A DNA stretch of 64,000 bases from UBA830 sp038146925 (GTDB lineage: Bacteria > Pseudomonadota > Alphaproteobacteria > MPNO01 > UBA830): the NCBI GenBank assembly GCA_038146925.1, contig JAYQSP010000011.1, forward strand, positions 682,001 to 746,000, in the 5' to 3' direction. Made by a program: the position numbers and the translations under genes. Of the stretch, positions 50,623-59,897 are shown one piece after another. The notes under the pieces are model-generated. The model had not been told where the DNA came from. It did not search any database and worked only from the letters and a program-made list of their open reading frames with translations. How positions within the stretch are numbered: the first letter of the stretch is position 1; the number at the start of each line of letters is the position of its first letter.

Positions 50623-51977
50623 TGGCCATGGAGTGGTACTGGGCTGGGACGATTTTGCTCGGCTGCGTCATGGTCGGGATGATGATGGGGTTTCCCGTCG
50701 CGTTTACGTTCCTGGTCACCAATATCATCGGGACCTGCATTTTCGTTGTCCGAAACTATGAAACGGTCGGTGAATTCTTCGCCGAGGCTGTGAACAAGGT
50801 CCCGCAGGTTGTCGACAACGCGCCACAGCTTATCACGAGCTTCACTTTGTCGCCGATCCCGATGTTTATTCTCATGGGGTCGCTTTTCTTCCACACGGGC
50901 CTTGCTATCCGCGTGTTCGACGCGCTGGACAAGTTGCTCGGTCGCATTCCCGGTCGTCTCTGTTATCTGACCGTTGTCGGCGGATCTCTGTTTTCAACGC
51001 TGACCGGTTCGACAATGGCAAACACCGCAATGCTTGGGTCGCTGCTGGTGCCGGAGATGCAGCGGCGCGGATACAAGAACCACATGTCCATGGGACCCAT
51101 TCTGGGTACCGGGGGGCTGGCGATGATTATTCCGCCGTCCTCGCTGGGTGTGCTGCTGGCGAGTATCGCCGGTGTCGATGTTGGCGCATTGCTGATTGCT
51201 GGCATTCTGCCGGGTTTCGTCCTGGCCGCTCTGTATGCCGGCATGATTACGCTGCAGCTTGCGGTCGACCCTGAGGCTGCGCCTTCATACGCAGTCGAAC
51301 CGACCAGCTGGAAGGAAAAAGGCTATCAGGTTGTCGTAAACATCATGCCTATGGGGCTGATCGTCTTTATGGTGATTGGCTTTATCGTACTTGGCTGGGC
51401 CACGCCATCAGAATCCGCCTCGTTTGGCGTTGTCGGCGTTGTCATCTTGGCAGCTGCATTCCGAGTGTTCACGTGGGAAGCCTTCCGGACATCCCTGATC
51501 GGGACGATCCGTGTAGTGGGGATGGTATTTTTCATCCTCATGAACTCGACCGTCTTCAGTCAATTGCTTTCATTGTCTGGCGCCAGTCGCGGACTGGTGC
51601 AATGGGCGACCGGCTTCGAAGTACCGGCAGTCGTTATCCTCGGTGTCATGTTCCTAGTCCTGATTTTGCTGGGCATGTTCATGGACCCGGTCTCAATGAT
51701 GCTGATCACCGTGCCGATCTTCTATCCGATCGCGACGCAGCTGGGTTACGATCCGGTCTGGTTCTCGCTGGTCGTTTTGATGGCGCTGGAGATGAGCGCA
51801 ACAACACCGCCATTCGGATTGTTGTTGTTCATCATGATGGGCATGGTGAAAGGGACGACCCTCTGGCAGGTGGCGAGCGCAGCCGCACCGTTCCTGCTGT
51901 GCGATCTTATCCTTGTCATCATCCTTGTGCTGTTGCCGGACCTAGCGCTTTATTTGCCGAGTTTGATGGGCGATTAG
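50622..51977 (+). CDS. TRAP transporter large permease (DctM type), system 3
   Basis: 451 residues with about 12 spans. Recognisable pieces are PMFILMGSLFFHTGLAIRVF, FSTLTGSTMANTAMLGSLLV, ILGTGGLAMIIPPSSLGVLL and, in the second repeat, LVLILLGMFMDPVSMMLITV then MSATTPPFGLLLFIMMGMVK, which form the substrate pathway. The last gene of the TRAP system 3 operon. The interval to the next gene, 146 bases, has no obvious terminator. Confidence 0.95.
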   Translation: MAMEWYWAGTILLGCVMVGMMMGFPVAFTFLVTNIIGTCIFVVRNYETVGEFFAEAVNKVPQVVDNAPQLITSFTLSPIPMFILMGSLFFHTGLAIRVFDALDKLLGRIPGRLCYLTVVGGSLFSTLTGSTMANTAMLGSLLVPEMQRRGYKNHMSMGPILGTGGLAMIIPPSSLGVLLASIAGVDVGALLIAGILPGFVLAALYAGMITLQLAVDPEAAPSYAVEPTSWKEKGYQVVVNIMPMGLIVFMVIGFIVLGWATPSESASFGVVGVVILAAAFRVFTWEAFRTSLIGTIRVVGMVFFILMNSTVFSQLLSLSGASRGLVQWATGFEVPAVVILGVMFLVLILLGMFMDPVSMMLITVPIFYPIATQLGYDPVWFSLVVLMALEMSATTPPFGLLLFIMMGMVKGTTLWQVASAAAPFLLCDLILVIILVLLPDLALYLPSLMGD

Positions 51978-52123
51978 CTAGCCGGGCTCGGAGCCTACCC
52001 AGAATTTGTTGGTGGTCTGCTGCGAGAAATTTCGGCGACATGTTTGGCGATCCACGAATTTCGCTGTCTCCTCGGCGCATGTAAACTCGTGTCACTTGCA
52101 ATTTTTATCGAGGACCCGCACCC

Positions 52124-52996
52124 ATGGTCATGAAGCCCCGCGACCGGATCGATTATTCGGCTATGGCGGACCGCACGCCGCTCAAACTTCCCGACGGTAA
52201 GCGCGTCGCCGTCTGGGTGATCGTCAATATCGAGAACTGGGATGTCGAAAAACCGATGGCGCGGACGGTGCTTCCGCCGCCCGGCGGCCAGGTCCATATC
52301 CCGGATATACCCAACTGGTCGTGGCAGGAATACGGAATGCGGGTCGGATTCTGGCGGTTTCACGAAGCGCTGACGTCGCGCGGCATTCCGGCGACGCTGT
52401 CTGTCAACGGCTCGGTGTGCACGCAGTATCCGCGCCTGGCGCAGGCGGCGCATGATGCGGGCTGGGAATTCCTCGGCCATGCCTATCATCAGCGCCCGAC
52501 GCATCTGATCGAGGATCAGCAGCAGGATATCCGCGATACCATGAAGGCGATCGAGGATTTCACCGGCAAGCCGCCGCGCGGCTGGATGGGGCCGGGGCTG
52601 ACCGAAACCTTCGAGACGCCGGACTACCTGAAGGAAGCGGGGATTGAATACGTCGCGGACTTCCCGATGGACGATCAGCCCTTCGAAGTCAAAACCGAAC
52701 ACGGGCCGCTGATTTCCATTCCTTACACGGTGGAACTGAACGACATTCCGATGATGATCGTCCAGCACCACAAGGCGGCTGAATTCTACGACCGCTGCAT
52801 GGACAATTTCGAACGGCTCTACCAGGAAGGCGAACACAATGCCCGGGTAATGGCCATTGCCGTGCATCCTTATATTTCCGGCACGCCGTTCCGGATCAAA
52901 TATTTCGAACAGGTGCTCGACGAGATTTCCAAACACGACGATGTCGCGCTGTGGACCGGCGGCCAGGTGGCGGACTGGTATAAATCGGTGAGGTGA
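52124..52996 (+). CDS. polysaccharide-deacetylase-fold amidohydrolase (PuuE/allantoinase-like)
   Basis: 290 residues. The NodB-like barrel is seen as VAVWVIVNIENWD (first strand with metal Asp equivalent), EYGMRVGFWRFHEALTSRGI, GHAYHQRPTHLIEDQQQDIR (metal His), GWMGPGLTETFETPDYLKEA and VMAIAVHPYISGTPFR (catalytic His). These are the features of the PuuE-type allantoinase group rather than chitin deacetylases. It may hydrolyse a cyclic or linear amide. The presence of Mo-hydroxylases and a HyuAB pair would fit purine or hydantoin breakdown, but no other purine genes are present. Start at ATG 52124 or the Met two codons later. Confidence 0.85.
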   Translation: MVMKPRDRIDYSAMADRTPLKLPDGKRVAVWVIVNIENWDVEKPMARTVLPPPGGQVHIPDIPNWSWQEYGMRVGFWRFHEALTSRGIPATLSVNGSVCTQYPRLAQAAHDAGWEFLGHAYHQRPTHLIEDQQQDIRDTMKAIEDFTGKPPRGWMGPGLTETFETPDYLKEAGIEYVADFPMDDQPFEVKTEHGPLISIPYTVELNDIPMMIVQHHKAAEFYDRCMDNFERLYQEGEHNARVMAIAVHPYISGTPFRIKYFEQVLDEISKHDDVALWTGGQVADWYKSVR

Positions 52997-53017
52997 CGGA
53001 GTTTTTTGCGGGACCCT

Positions 53018-53047
53018 GCCCTCGACAGGGCGCCCTGCCGCAGGCAG
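53018..53047. other. tandem short hairpins before Mo subunit 4
   Basis: GCCCT (53018-53022) pairs with AGGGC (53027-53031) and CTGCC (53035-53039) pairs with GGCAG (53043-53047), in the 80-base gap between two co-directional genes. Could be a weak terminator without T-tract or a message-stability element. Confidence 0.35.
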
Positions 53048-53076
53048 CATAAGGGCGCAATCAGAGGGCGACACAA

Positions 53077-55401
53077 ATGCAAAACAGACTCGGCGACTCG
53101 CCGCTTCGCAAGGAAGACCTGAGGCTGCTGACAGGTGGCGGGCAGTTCGCCGATGACAATAACGCAGACGGTCAACTCCATGCCTGCATGGTTGCATCTG
53201 TGCATGCGCACGCGGTCATACGCGGTATCGACACCGGGGCCGCGATGGCCGCGCCCGGCGTGGCGGCAGTTTTGACGGGGGCGGACTGGCTGGCGGACGG
53301 TCTCGGGCCTATTCCGCACAATCTCGGCTTTTCCAGCCCGCCCGACATTGCCCTGCATAACCGCGACGGGTCCGAGAAATTCGTCGCGCCGCATTATCCG
53401 CTTCCGGCCGACCGTGTCCGCCAGGTCGGCGAGCCAGTCGTTATGGTGATCGCGGAAACCTTCGGACAGGCGCGTGATGCGGCTGAACTTGTCGAAATCG
53501 ATTATCAGGTGCTGCCGTCCATTGTCGACACGAAAGAGGCCACCGGTGAAACTGCACCTGTCATCTGGCCGGATCACGGGTCGAACATCGCCATCGACGC
53601 CGACGTCAATGACAGGGAAGAAACGGCGGAGCTACTGAAAAACGCCACCCATGTCGTTCGACTGACAACGCAGTTGAGTCGCGTGACCGGGGTGCCGATG
53701 GAACCGCGCTGCGCACTCGGAGAGGTCGGTTCCGACGGGCGCTATACGCTGCAGACCACGGCGGGCAGCATCTACCGCTTCAAGCGGGAACTGGCGCAGA
53801 TGCTGGGCGAGGATGAGGAAGACGTTCGGGTGGTCATTCGCGACGCCGGCGGGTCTTATGGTCCGCGCAATGCGCTTTACATGGAGCATCCCCTGGTGCT
53901 GTGGGCGGCGAAGAAGCTCGGCCGTCCGGTAAAATGGAATGCCGACAGGACCGAGACCATGATGACGGATTTCCAGGCGAGGGACCTCGTGGTCGAGGCG
54001 GAGCTCGGTTTTGACGAACAGGGTAGGATCGTCGCCCTGCACACGAAGAACACGTCCAATATCGGTGCCTATTCCGCGTCTTGGATACCGCTGATCAAAG
54101 GCGTCGAGATCACTACCGTTTTGTACGACATTCCCGCTGCTTCCGCCCAGGCGATCGCGATCCAGTCAAATACCCCGCCGACCTACCCCTATCGCAGCGC
54201 CGGACGGCCCGAAGTCATGTATGCGATGGAGCGCATGATGGATATGGCGGCAGAGGCTACCGGCCTTGACCGGATAGAGATCCGTCGACGCAATCTGATT
54301 CCGGCCGAAAAAATCCCTTTTGAGAACAATTTTGGACTGCCCTACGATTCCGGCGACTATCCGCAGGCGCTGGAGGAAGCGGTGGCGCTGTCGGATTGGG
54401 ACGGGTTCGAAGGCCGTCGTGCCGAGGCTGCCGGACGTAGGCGGCTGCGGGGTATCGGAATCGCCAACTATGCCGATCTGTCGACCGGCTATCCGCGCGA
54501 ATGGACGGAAATTCATGTACGGCCTGAGGGCACGGTGGACGTCCAGATCGGCACCATGCCGACAGGGCAGGGCCATCAGACGGCGTTCAGCCAGATGGTC
54601 GCCGATGTGCTTCAGGCGCCCTACAATACTGTGCAGGTCGGGTACGGCGACACCGACCTGCTCAAGGACGGCGGCGGCACCCATTCCGGCCGCAGCATGC
54701 GAATGGGGGCTATCGTGATCTGCGATGCCAGCGCGAAGATCGTCGACAGGGGCAAACGGATCGCGGCCCATGTTCTGGAAGCCGCGGATGCGGATATTGA
54801 ATATGCCGATGCCATGTATACCGTTGCCGGAACCGACCGTCATATCAGCCTGTTCGATGTGGCAGCGGCGGCACGGGACCGGGACGATTTGCCAGAGGAA
54901 CTGCGCGGGGAACTGCGCGAGGATGCGGACACGCATTATCCCAAGGCCGTTCTGGGATCCGGCTGCCATGTCTGCGAGGTCGAAATTGACCCGGAAACGG
55001 GCGTGGTGGAGGTCGTCGACTGGAGCGCTGTCGACGACGTGGGACGCGCCGTCAATCCGATGACTCTCGACGGCCAGACCCATGGCGGGGTGATGCAGGG
55101 CGTCGGTCAGGCCCTGATGGAAAACTGTGCCTACGATACCGAAACCGGCCAGATGCTCGGGGCGACGTTTCTGGATTACGCGATGCCGCGGGCCGACGAC
55201 ACGCCGCCGTTCCGCACCAAACTGCTGGAAGTGCCCAGCCCGTCAAATCCGCTCGGCATAAAACCGGGCAGCGAGGGCGGAACCGCAGTGGCGCCGGCGG
55301 CTGTTGCGAATGCGATCGTCGATGCGCTGCGGGAATATGGTGTTGATCACATCGAGTTGCCTGCGACGCCGGAGCGGGTGTGGCGGGCGATAAATTCGTG
55401 A
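53077..55401 (+). CDS. molybdenum hydroxylase catalytic (Mo) subunit 4, divergent type
   Basis: 774 residues. It has the family layout but divergent loops: IRDAGGSYGPRNALY instead of GGGFGAK (molybdopterin loop), PTYPYRSAGRPEVMYAMERM, GTMPTGQGHQTAFSQMVADV and PLGIKPGSEGGTAVAP, where the catalytic glutamate is kept but the usual AKGxGE is changed. FAD and iron-sulfur partners are absent nearby. ATG 53077 has a GAGGG site. It is co-directional with the PuuE-like gene 80 bases upstream and convergent with the crotonase gene, 3 bases after its stop. Confidence 0.88.
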   Translation: MQNRLGDSPLRKEDLRLLTGGGQFADDNNADGQLHACMVASVHAHAVIRGIDTGAAMAAPGVAAVLTGADWLADGLGPIPHNLGFSSPPDIALHNRDGSEKFVAPHYPLPADRVRQVGEPVVMVIAETFGQARDAAELVEIDYQVLPSIVDTKEATGETAPVIWPDHGSNIAIDADVNDREETAELLKNATHVVRLTTQLSRVTGVPMEPRCALGEVGSDGRYTLQTTAGSIYRFKRELAQMLGEDEEDVRVVIRDAGGSYGPRNALYMEHPLVLWAAKKLGRPVKWNADRTETMMTDFQARDLVVEAELGFDEQGRIVALHTKNTSNIGAYSASWIPLIKGVEITTVLYDIPAASAQAIAIQSNTPPTYPYRSAGRPEVMYAMERMMDMAAEATGLDRIEIRRRNLIPAEKIPFENNFGLPYDSGDYPQALEEAVALSDWDGFEGRRAEAAGRRRLRGIGIANYADLSTGYPREWTEIHVRPEGTVDVQIGTMPTGQGHQTAFSQMVADVLQAPYNTVQVGYGDTDLLKDGGGTHSGRSMRMGAIVICDASAKIVDRGKRIAAHVLEAADADIEYADAMYTVAGTDRHISLFDVAAAARDRDDLPEELRGELREDADTHYPKAVLGSGCHVCEVEIDPETGVVEVVDWSAVDDVGRAVNPMTLDGQTHGGVMQGVGQALMENCAYDTETGQMLGATFLDYAMPRADDTPPFRTKLLEVPSPSNPLGIKPGSEGGTAVAPAAVANAIVDALREYGVDHIELPATPERVWRAINS

Positions 55402-55404
55402 ACG

Positions 55405-56184
55405 TTATTTGTCGAAACGGATATCCCGTTTTTCGAGAAACGCCCGCATGCCTTCCTTGGCGTCGTCGGAAGCCTGGGTGAGGGCGGAGGCGAGGGATTC
55501 CACGAAATAGCCTTCGCTTTCGCCCATGCGGTCGATGCGCTGGATGGTGTTCAGCATCATCTTGTTGGCCAGCGGGGCGTTCCCGGCGATGGTTTCGGCC
55601 AGTTCCATCGCCTTGTCGAAGGCTTCGCCGTCGCCGACCAGATGGTGTGACAGTCCGACCTGCTGGCCTTCCTCCGCATCCATGCGGCGGCCCGTCAGCA
55701 TCATCTCGGTCATACGTCCCGGACCGATTACGCGGGCGACCCGGATGCTGGCGCCGCCGCCGACATATATGCCGCGGCGTCCCTCCGGCAGCTGGTAGAC
55801 GGTCGACGGTTCGGCGACGCGGACATGGGCAGTCGTGGCAAGTTCCAGACCGCCGCCCATCACGGCGCCGTGCATCGCCGCGACGACCGGAAGGCCACCA
55901 TACTGGACCAGGTCGAACGTCCTGTGCCAGTAGCGCGATATGTCGAAGGCTTCGTCGACATCGCGTTCCTTGTGCTGCGAAAGATCCAGTCCGGCGCAAA
56001 AATGACCGCCTTTGGCGCGCAGAACGACCGCCAGCGCCTCTTTAGGCGGCGCGTTGAAGAACCGGTTGATGTCCCGGATCAGGGTTTCGTTGACCGCGTT
56101 GCGCTTTTCCGGCCGGTTCAGTGTCAGCACGGCAATGTTGCCGCGCAGTTCGAAGTCGAGAAAATCGGATGTAAAGGCGCCCAC
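55405..56184 (-). CDS. crotonase-fold enzyme (enoyl-CoA hydratase family)
   Basis: 259 residues, GTG start with a GGAG site. HFCAGLDLSQHKE gives the oxyanion loop; HGAVMGGGLELATTAHVRVA and LPEGRRGIYVGGGAS carry the two active-site positions, E in GLELA and E in LPEGR. The second region differs from normal enoyl-CoA hydratases (PE-x-x-LG-x-x-PG), so a hydratase/aldolase, isomerase or hydrolase reaction is possible. It is divergent from an SDR and a feruloyl-CoA-synthase-like gene, so a role as hydratase/lyase acting on an aryl-enoyl-CoA is plausible, but direct evidence is lacking. Confidence 0.85.
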   Translation of the reverse strand: MGAFTSDFLDFELRGNIAVLTLNRPEKRNAVNETLIRDINRFFNAPPKEALAVVLRAKGGHFCAGLDLSQHKERDVDEAFDISRYWHRTFDLVQYGGLPVVAAMHGAVMGGGLELATTAHVRVAEPSTVYQLPEGRRGIYVGGGASIRVARVIGPGRMTEMMLTGRRMDAEEGQQVGLSHHLVGDGEAFDKAMELAETIAGNAPLANKMMLNTIQRIDRMGESEGYFVESLASALTQASDDAKEGMRAFLEKRDIRFDK

Positions 56185-56290
56185 GGGGCAGTCTCCGCGA
56201 TGGGATGGACAGGGTTGGAGACGCCTCTATAAGTGGCCGGATACGCGGTGTAAACTCTGCGAGAGACAAGAATACAAAGGGGGAAAAGGG

Positions 56291-57055
56291 ATGGATGTCA
56301 GCGGACACGGCGCGATAGTCGCGGGCGGTGCTTCCGGCCTTGGCGCCGCCACGGCGCGAGCCCTTGCGGCGGCAGGCGCCAAAGTCGCGGTTCTCGACGT
56401 TAACATGGATGTCGCCAACGAAACGGCTGCCGAGATCGACGGCGTGGCCATTGAATGCGATGTCACGAGCCCCGAAGCGGCGGAGGCTGCGGTGGACAAG
56501 GCGGTCGCGGCGATCGGAGATCCGCGCGTGCTGGTGAATTGCGCAGGGGTCGGTCCTGCGGAACGGATACTGGGCCGAGAAGGGCCCCAGCCGCTCGATC
56601 ACTATGCGCGCTGCATCAACGTCAACGTCGTCGGGACGTTCAACATGCTGCGGCTGGTCGCCCACAGGATGAGCCAGACCGAAATGCTGGACGACGATGG
56701 CGAGCGCGGCGTGATCGTCAATACTTCGTCGGTCGCGGCCTATGACGGCCAGGTCGGCCAGGCGGCCTATTCTTCGTCCAAGGGCGCCGTTGCTGGCTTG
56801 ACGCTGCCCGCCGCGCGCGAACTGGCGCGGTTCGGTATCCGCGTGGTCGCCATCGCGCCCGGCGTGTTTGAAACGCCGATGCTGCGCGGACTGCCGCAGC
56901 CGGCTCAGGAATCTTTGGAGGTTGCCACCCCGTTTCCGTCGCGGCTCGGCACGCCGGACGAATATGCCAATTTCGTCATGTGCATCCTCGGCAATAAAAT
57001 GTTGAACGGCGAGGTCATCCGCCTCGACGGTGCGCTGCGGCTGGCGCACGGCTGA
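56291..57055 (+). CDS. short-chain dehydrogenase, 17-beta-HSD10 / 3-hydroxyacyl-CoA dehydrogenase type
   Basis: 254 residues from ATG 56291, behind an AAGGGGGAAAAGGG stretch. Cofactor loop AGGASGLG, aspartate at the end of beta-2 (VLDVNMDVA, so NAD preference), NCAGVGPAERILGREGP and VNTSSVAAYDGQVGQAAYSS with YSSSK as catalytic Tyr-Lys. The sequence AGxxLGRxGP and the insert around QTEMLDDDGERGVIV are features of the HSD10/type II hydroxyacyl-CoA dehydrogenase group. First gene of the rightward cluster that continues with the CoA ligase after 12 bases. Confidence 0.92.
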   Translation: MDVSGHGAIVAGGASGLGAATARALAAAGAKVAVLDVNMDVANETAAEIDGVAIECDVTSPEAAEAAVDKAVAAIGDPRVLVNCAGVGPAERILGREGPQPLDHYARCINVNVVGTFNMLRLVAHRMSQTEMLDDDGERGVIVNTSSVAAYDGQVGQAAYSSSKGAVAGLTLPAARELARFGIRVVAIAPGVFETPMLRGLPQPAQESLEVATPFPSRLGTPDEYANFVMCILGNKMLNGEVIRLDGALRLAHG

Positions 57056-57067
57056 CGGACGTACGCG

Positions 57068-58897
57068 ATGGCCGCTCTCGCCCAGGTCAATATGAACACG
57101 TTTGGCGTCGACATCGACCGGCGGGCCGACGGCTCGATCATTCTCACATGCCCGGAACCGCTCGGCAAACTGCCGTCCAGCATCGTCGCCATGTTGCGCG
57201 ATCATGCGGCGGCGCATCCGGATCGGGATTTCCTGTGCGAACGGGACGGGGCGGGAGAATGGCGGCGGGTGACCTACGCCGATGTGCTGAAAGCAGCCAA
57301 CGCCATCGGCCAGGCGCTTATCGACGGCGGCCACGGGCCGAACCGGCCATTGGCGATCCTTTCCGACAATTCCATCGACCAGGCGTTCGTCACCTTCGGC
57401 GCGATGACCGTCGGGGTGCCGGTGATGCCGGTCTCGCCGGCCTATTCGCTGATGAGCCAGGATCACGAGAAACTCAAAAGCGTGATCGCCCACAACGATC
57501 CGTCGGTCATTTTCGTGGAAAACCCGGAACCTTTCGCGCGGGCGATCGGCGCACTCGACCTGTCGGGGCGGACGCTGGTCGTCAGCGCGGGCGCCGAAGG
57601 CATTTCCGACGCGGTCGCCTTGTCGGATTGGATGGCTGTGTCGCCCGGCGAAGAAGTCGAGGAGGCGGCCTCGAAGATGGATCTGGATACCATCGGAAAG
57701 GTTCTTCTGACATCCGGGTCAACGGGCATGCCGAAAGGCGTGCTGAACACGCACCGGATGATGGTGTCCAACCAGGTCTCCATCGCGCAAATATACCCGT
57801 TCCTTCAGGATGAACCGCCGGTGTTTCTCGACTGGCTGCCGTGGAACCATACCTTCGGCGGCAATCACAATCTGAACATGGTGCTGCATAACGGCGGCAC
57901 GATGTATATAGACGAAGGCAGGCCGGTTCCCGGCCGTATCGAGGCGACGATCGCCAATCTGCGCGAAATTTCCCCCACACTCTATCTCAACGTACCGCGG
58001 GGCTACGACCTGATGCTGCCCCTACTGGAGCAGGACGACACGGCGCGCGACAGTCTGTTCCGCAATCTGAAGAAGCTCTTCTTTGCCGGTGCGGCGTTGC
58101 CATCCAACGTCTGGGAGCGACTTGATGCTTTGGCCATCGCGGCGTGTGGCGAACGAGTGCCGATTGCGACATCGCTGGGCTCGACGGAAACTGCGCCCGC
58201 GGCCACCTATCTGAACTGGTTGCCCAAAGATACAGGGAATATTGGACTTCCGATGCCGGGGCACGAGATCAAACTAATCCCCAATGGCGGCAAGCTGGAA
58301 ATCCGCATGCGCGGACCGAACATCACGCCGGGGTATTACAAACAGGACGACCTGACGGCGAAGGCCTTCGACGAAGAGAAGTTTTTCCGTATCGGCGATG
58401 CCGGAAAATTCGAGGACGAGGACGACCCATCGAAGGGGATCGTTTTCGACGGTCGCGTCGCCGAAAATTTCAAATTGCTGTCGGGAACCTGGGTGCATGC
58501 TGGGCAACTGCGTCTGCAAGCCATCGCCGCGGCGTCGCCAGTCATTCAGGATGCCGTCGTGACCGGCCAGGACCGGGACGATGTGGGGCTGCTGGTGTTC
58601 CCCAGCATAGCCGGGTGTCAATCGGTCGCAGGGGATAAGCTAAGCTCTGAAGCGATCGTTTCCAACGTGGCTATACATAAATACCTACGCTCAGGGCTCG
58701 CGGCGCATAATTCTGACAATCCGGGCAGTTCCACGCGGATCAGGCGCGTACTTCTGATGATAGAACCGCCCCAGATCGACGCTGGAGAGATCACCGACAA
58801 AGGATACATTAATCAGCGCATGGTGCTCGATCGTCGAAAAGAGTTAGTAGACCGGCTTTACTCAGGAACTGACGACGATATCGTTGTCGTCAGTTAG
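57068..58897 (+). CDS. feruloyl-CoA synthase-like acyl-CoA ligase
   Basis: 609 residues, longer than common ANL ligases and matching feruloyl-CoA synthases. Motifs: LLTSGSTGMPKGVLNTHRMM (P-loop, about 217-236), WLPWNHTFGGNHNLNMVLHN, GSTETAPAAT (A5), ITPGYYKQDDLTAKAFDEEK, FFRIGDAG (A7) and the later hinge GRVAENFKLLSGTWVHAG. The enzyme activates ferulate, coumarate or related cinnamates to CoA esters for side-chain shortening. The last 80 codons (after about 58620) look lower in GC than the rest. Neighbouring SDR and crotonase would supply hydration and oxidation steps. Confidence 0.88.
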   Translation: MAALAQVNMNTFGVDIDRRADGSIILTCPEPLGKLPSSIVAMLRDHAAAHPDRDFLCERDGAGEWRRVTYADVLKAANAIGQALIDGGHGPNRPLAILSDNSIDQAFVTFGAMTVGVPVMPVSPAYSLMSQDHEKLKSVIAHNDPSVIFVENPEPFARAIGALDLSGRTLVVSAGAEGISDAVALSDWMAVSPGEEVEEAASKMDLDTIGKVLLTSGSTGMPKGVLNTHRMMVSNQVSIAQIYPFLQDEPPVFLDWLPWNHTFGGNHNLNMVLHNGGTMYIDEGRPVPGRIEATIANLREISPTLYLNVPRGYDLMLPLLEQDDTARDSLFRNLKKLFFAGAALPSNVWERLDALAIAACGERVPIATSLGSTETAPAATYLNWLPKDTGNIGLPMPGHEIKLIPNGGKLEIRMRGPNITPGYYKQDDLTAKAFDEEKFFRIGDAGKFEDEDDPSKGIVFDGRVAENFKLLSGTWVHAGQLRLQAIAAASPVIQDAVVTGQDRDDVGLLVFPSIAGCQSVAGDKLSSEAIVSNVAIHKYLRSGLAAHNSDNPGSSTRIRRVLLMIEPPQIDAGEITDKGYINQRMVLDRRKELVDRLYSGTDDDIVVVS

Positions 58898-58927
58898 AGA
58901 ACTAACAGGAATCTTAGGAGGAAACAG

Positions 58928-59869
58928 ATGATCAAAGTAGAAGATATAGCTTTCGGACGACTTCAGTCCCCCGATCTCGACCAGGCGGAGGAGTTTCTCA
59001 TTAATTTCGGCATGGTTCGCGCCGAACGGACGAAAGACACACTGTACATGCGGGGCACCGATCCGGCCCCGTTCATCCATGTCACGCATCTTGGAGAAGC
59101 GAAGTTTGTTGGGCTCGCTTTTCGGACGCAGAGCGAGGAAGACTTGGAGAAAATTTCCAAAACAGATGGGGCGTCGGATATCGAAGACCTAGATGCACCG
59201 GGCGGCGGCAAACGCGTTCGGCTGAAGGAACCCAATGGCTATCAGATCGAGGTAGTCTATGGACAGCAGGACCAGGAAGAGATCGAAGTGCCGCGTTTTG
59301 GCGTCAATACTGCAGCTGCACGCGATTCCCGGCTTGGCGAACTGACGCGCATCGAACAGGGGCCGTCCCACGTGAAACGGCTTGGCCATGCAGTCATCAT
59401 GACCCCCGACGTAATGGGCGGAACGAAATGGTTTCGCGAAACCTTGGGATTGGTTGCGTCCGACGAAGTCTACGCGGGCGAAAAGGACAACATTATCGCG
59501 ACGTTTAACCGGATCGACGGCGGCGAGCGCTATGTCGATCACCATACCTTCCTATGCATCCACGGCGAAAACGCGGGCCTCAACCATATGGCGTTTGAAG
59601 TTCATGACATCGATGATGTGTTCATGGGAAATGCTCATCTTAACAAGCTGGGCAAGTACGATCATATGTGGGGGCTGGGACGTCACGTGCTCGGCAGCCA
59701 AGTATACGACTACTGGCAGGATCCGTGGGGGCGCGTTCATGAGCATTGGACGGACAGCGATCGGTTGAATAACAAGAACGAACCGAATCTCGTCGCTGCA
59801 GAAGATGGTCTAGACTCCCAATGGGGCGAGCCGGTTCCAGAACGTTTTATCAACCACGCCACGCCGTAA
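58928..59869 (+). CDS. type I extradiol dioxygenase (VOC fold)
   Basis: 313 residues, two VOC modules of about 140 residues each, AGGAGG site before ATG. The iron ligands of the second module are H154 (KRLGHAVIMTPD), H220 (AGLNHMAFEV) and E272 (RVHEHWTD), arranged as in 2,3-dihydroxybiphenyl 1,2-dioxygenase and homoprotocatechuate dioxygenase. The C-terminal YDYWQDPWGRVHEHWTD is the characteristic signature. It should cleave a catechol or hydroxyquinol ring next to the hydroxyls (meta cleavage). It follows the CoA ligase by 30 bases and precedes a lactonase-like hydrolase. Confidence 0.9.
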   Translation: MIKVEDIAFGRLQSPDLDQAEEFLINFGMVRAERTKDTLYMRGTDPAPFIHVTHLGEAKFVGLAFRTQSEEDLEKISKTDGASDIEDLDAPGGGKRVRLKEPNGYQIEVVYGQQDQEEIEVPRFGVNTAAARDSRLGELTRIEQGPSHVKRLGHAVIMTPDVMGGTKWFRETLGLVASDEVYAGEKDNIIATFNRIDGGERYVDHHTFLCIHGENAGLNHMAFEVHDIDDVFMGNAHLNKLGKYDHMWGLGRHVLGSQVYDYWQDPWGRVHEHWTDSDRLNNKNEPNLVAAEDGLDSQWGEPVPERFINHATP

Positions 59870-59897
59870 AACAGCATTCTAGGGGAGAGACGACAGT

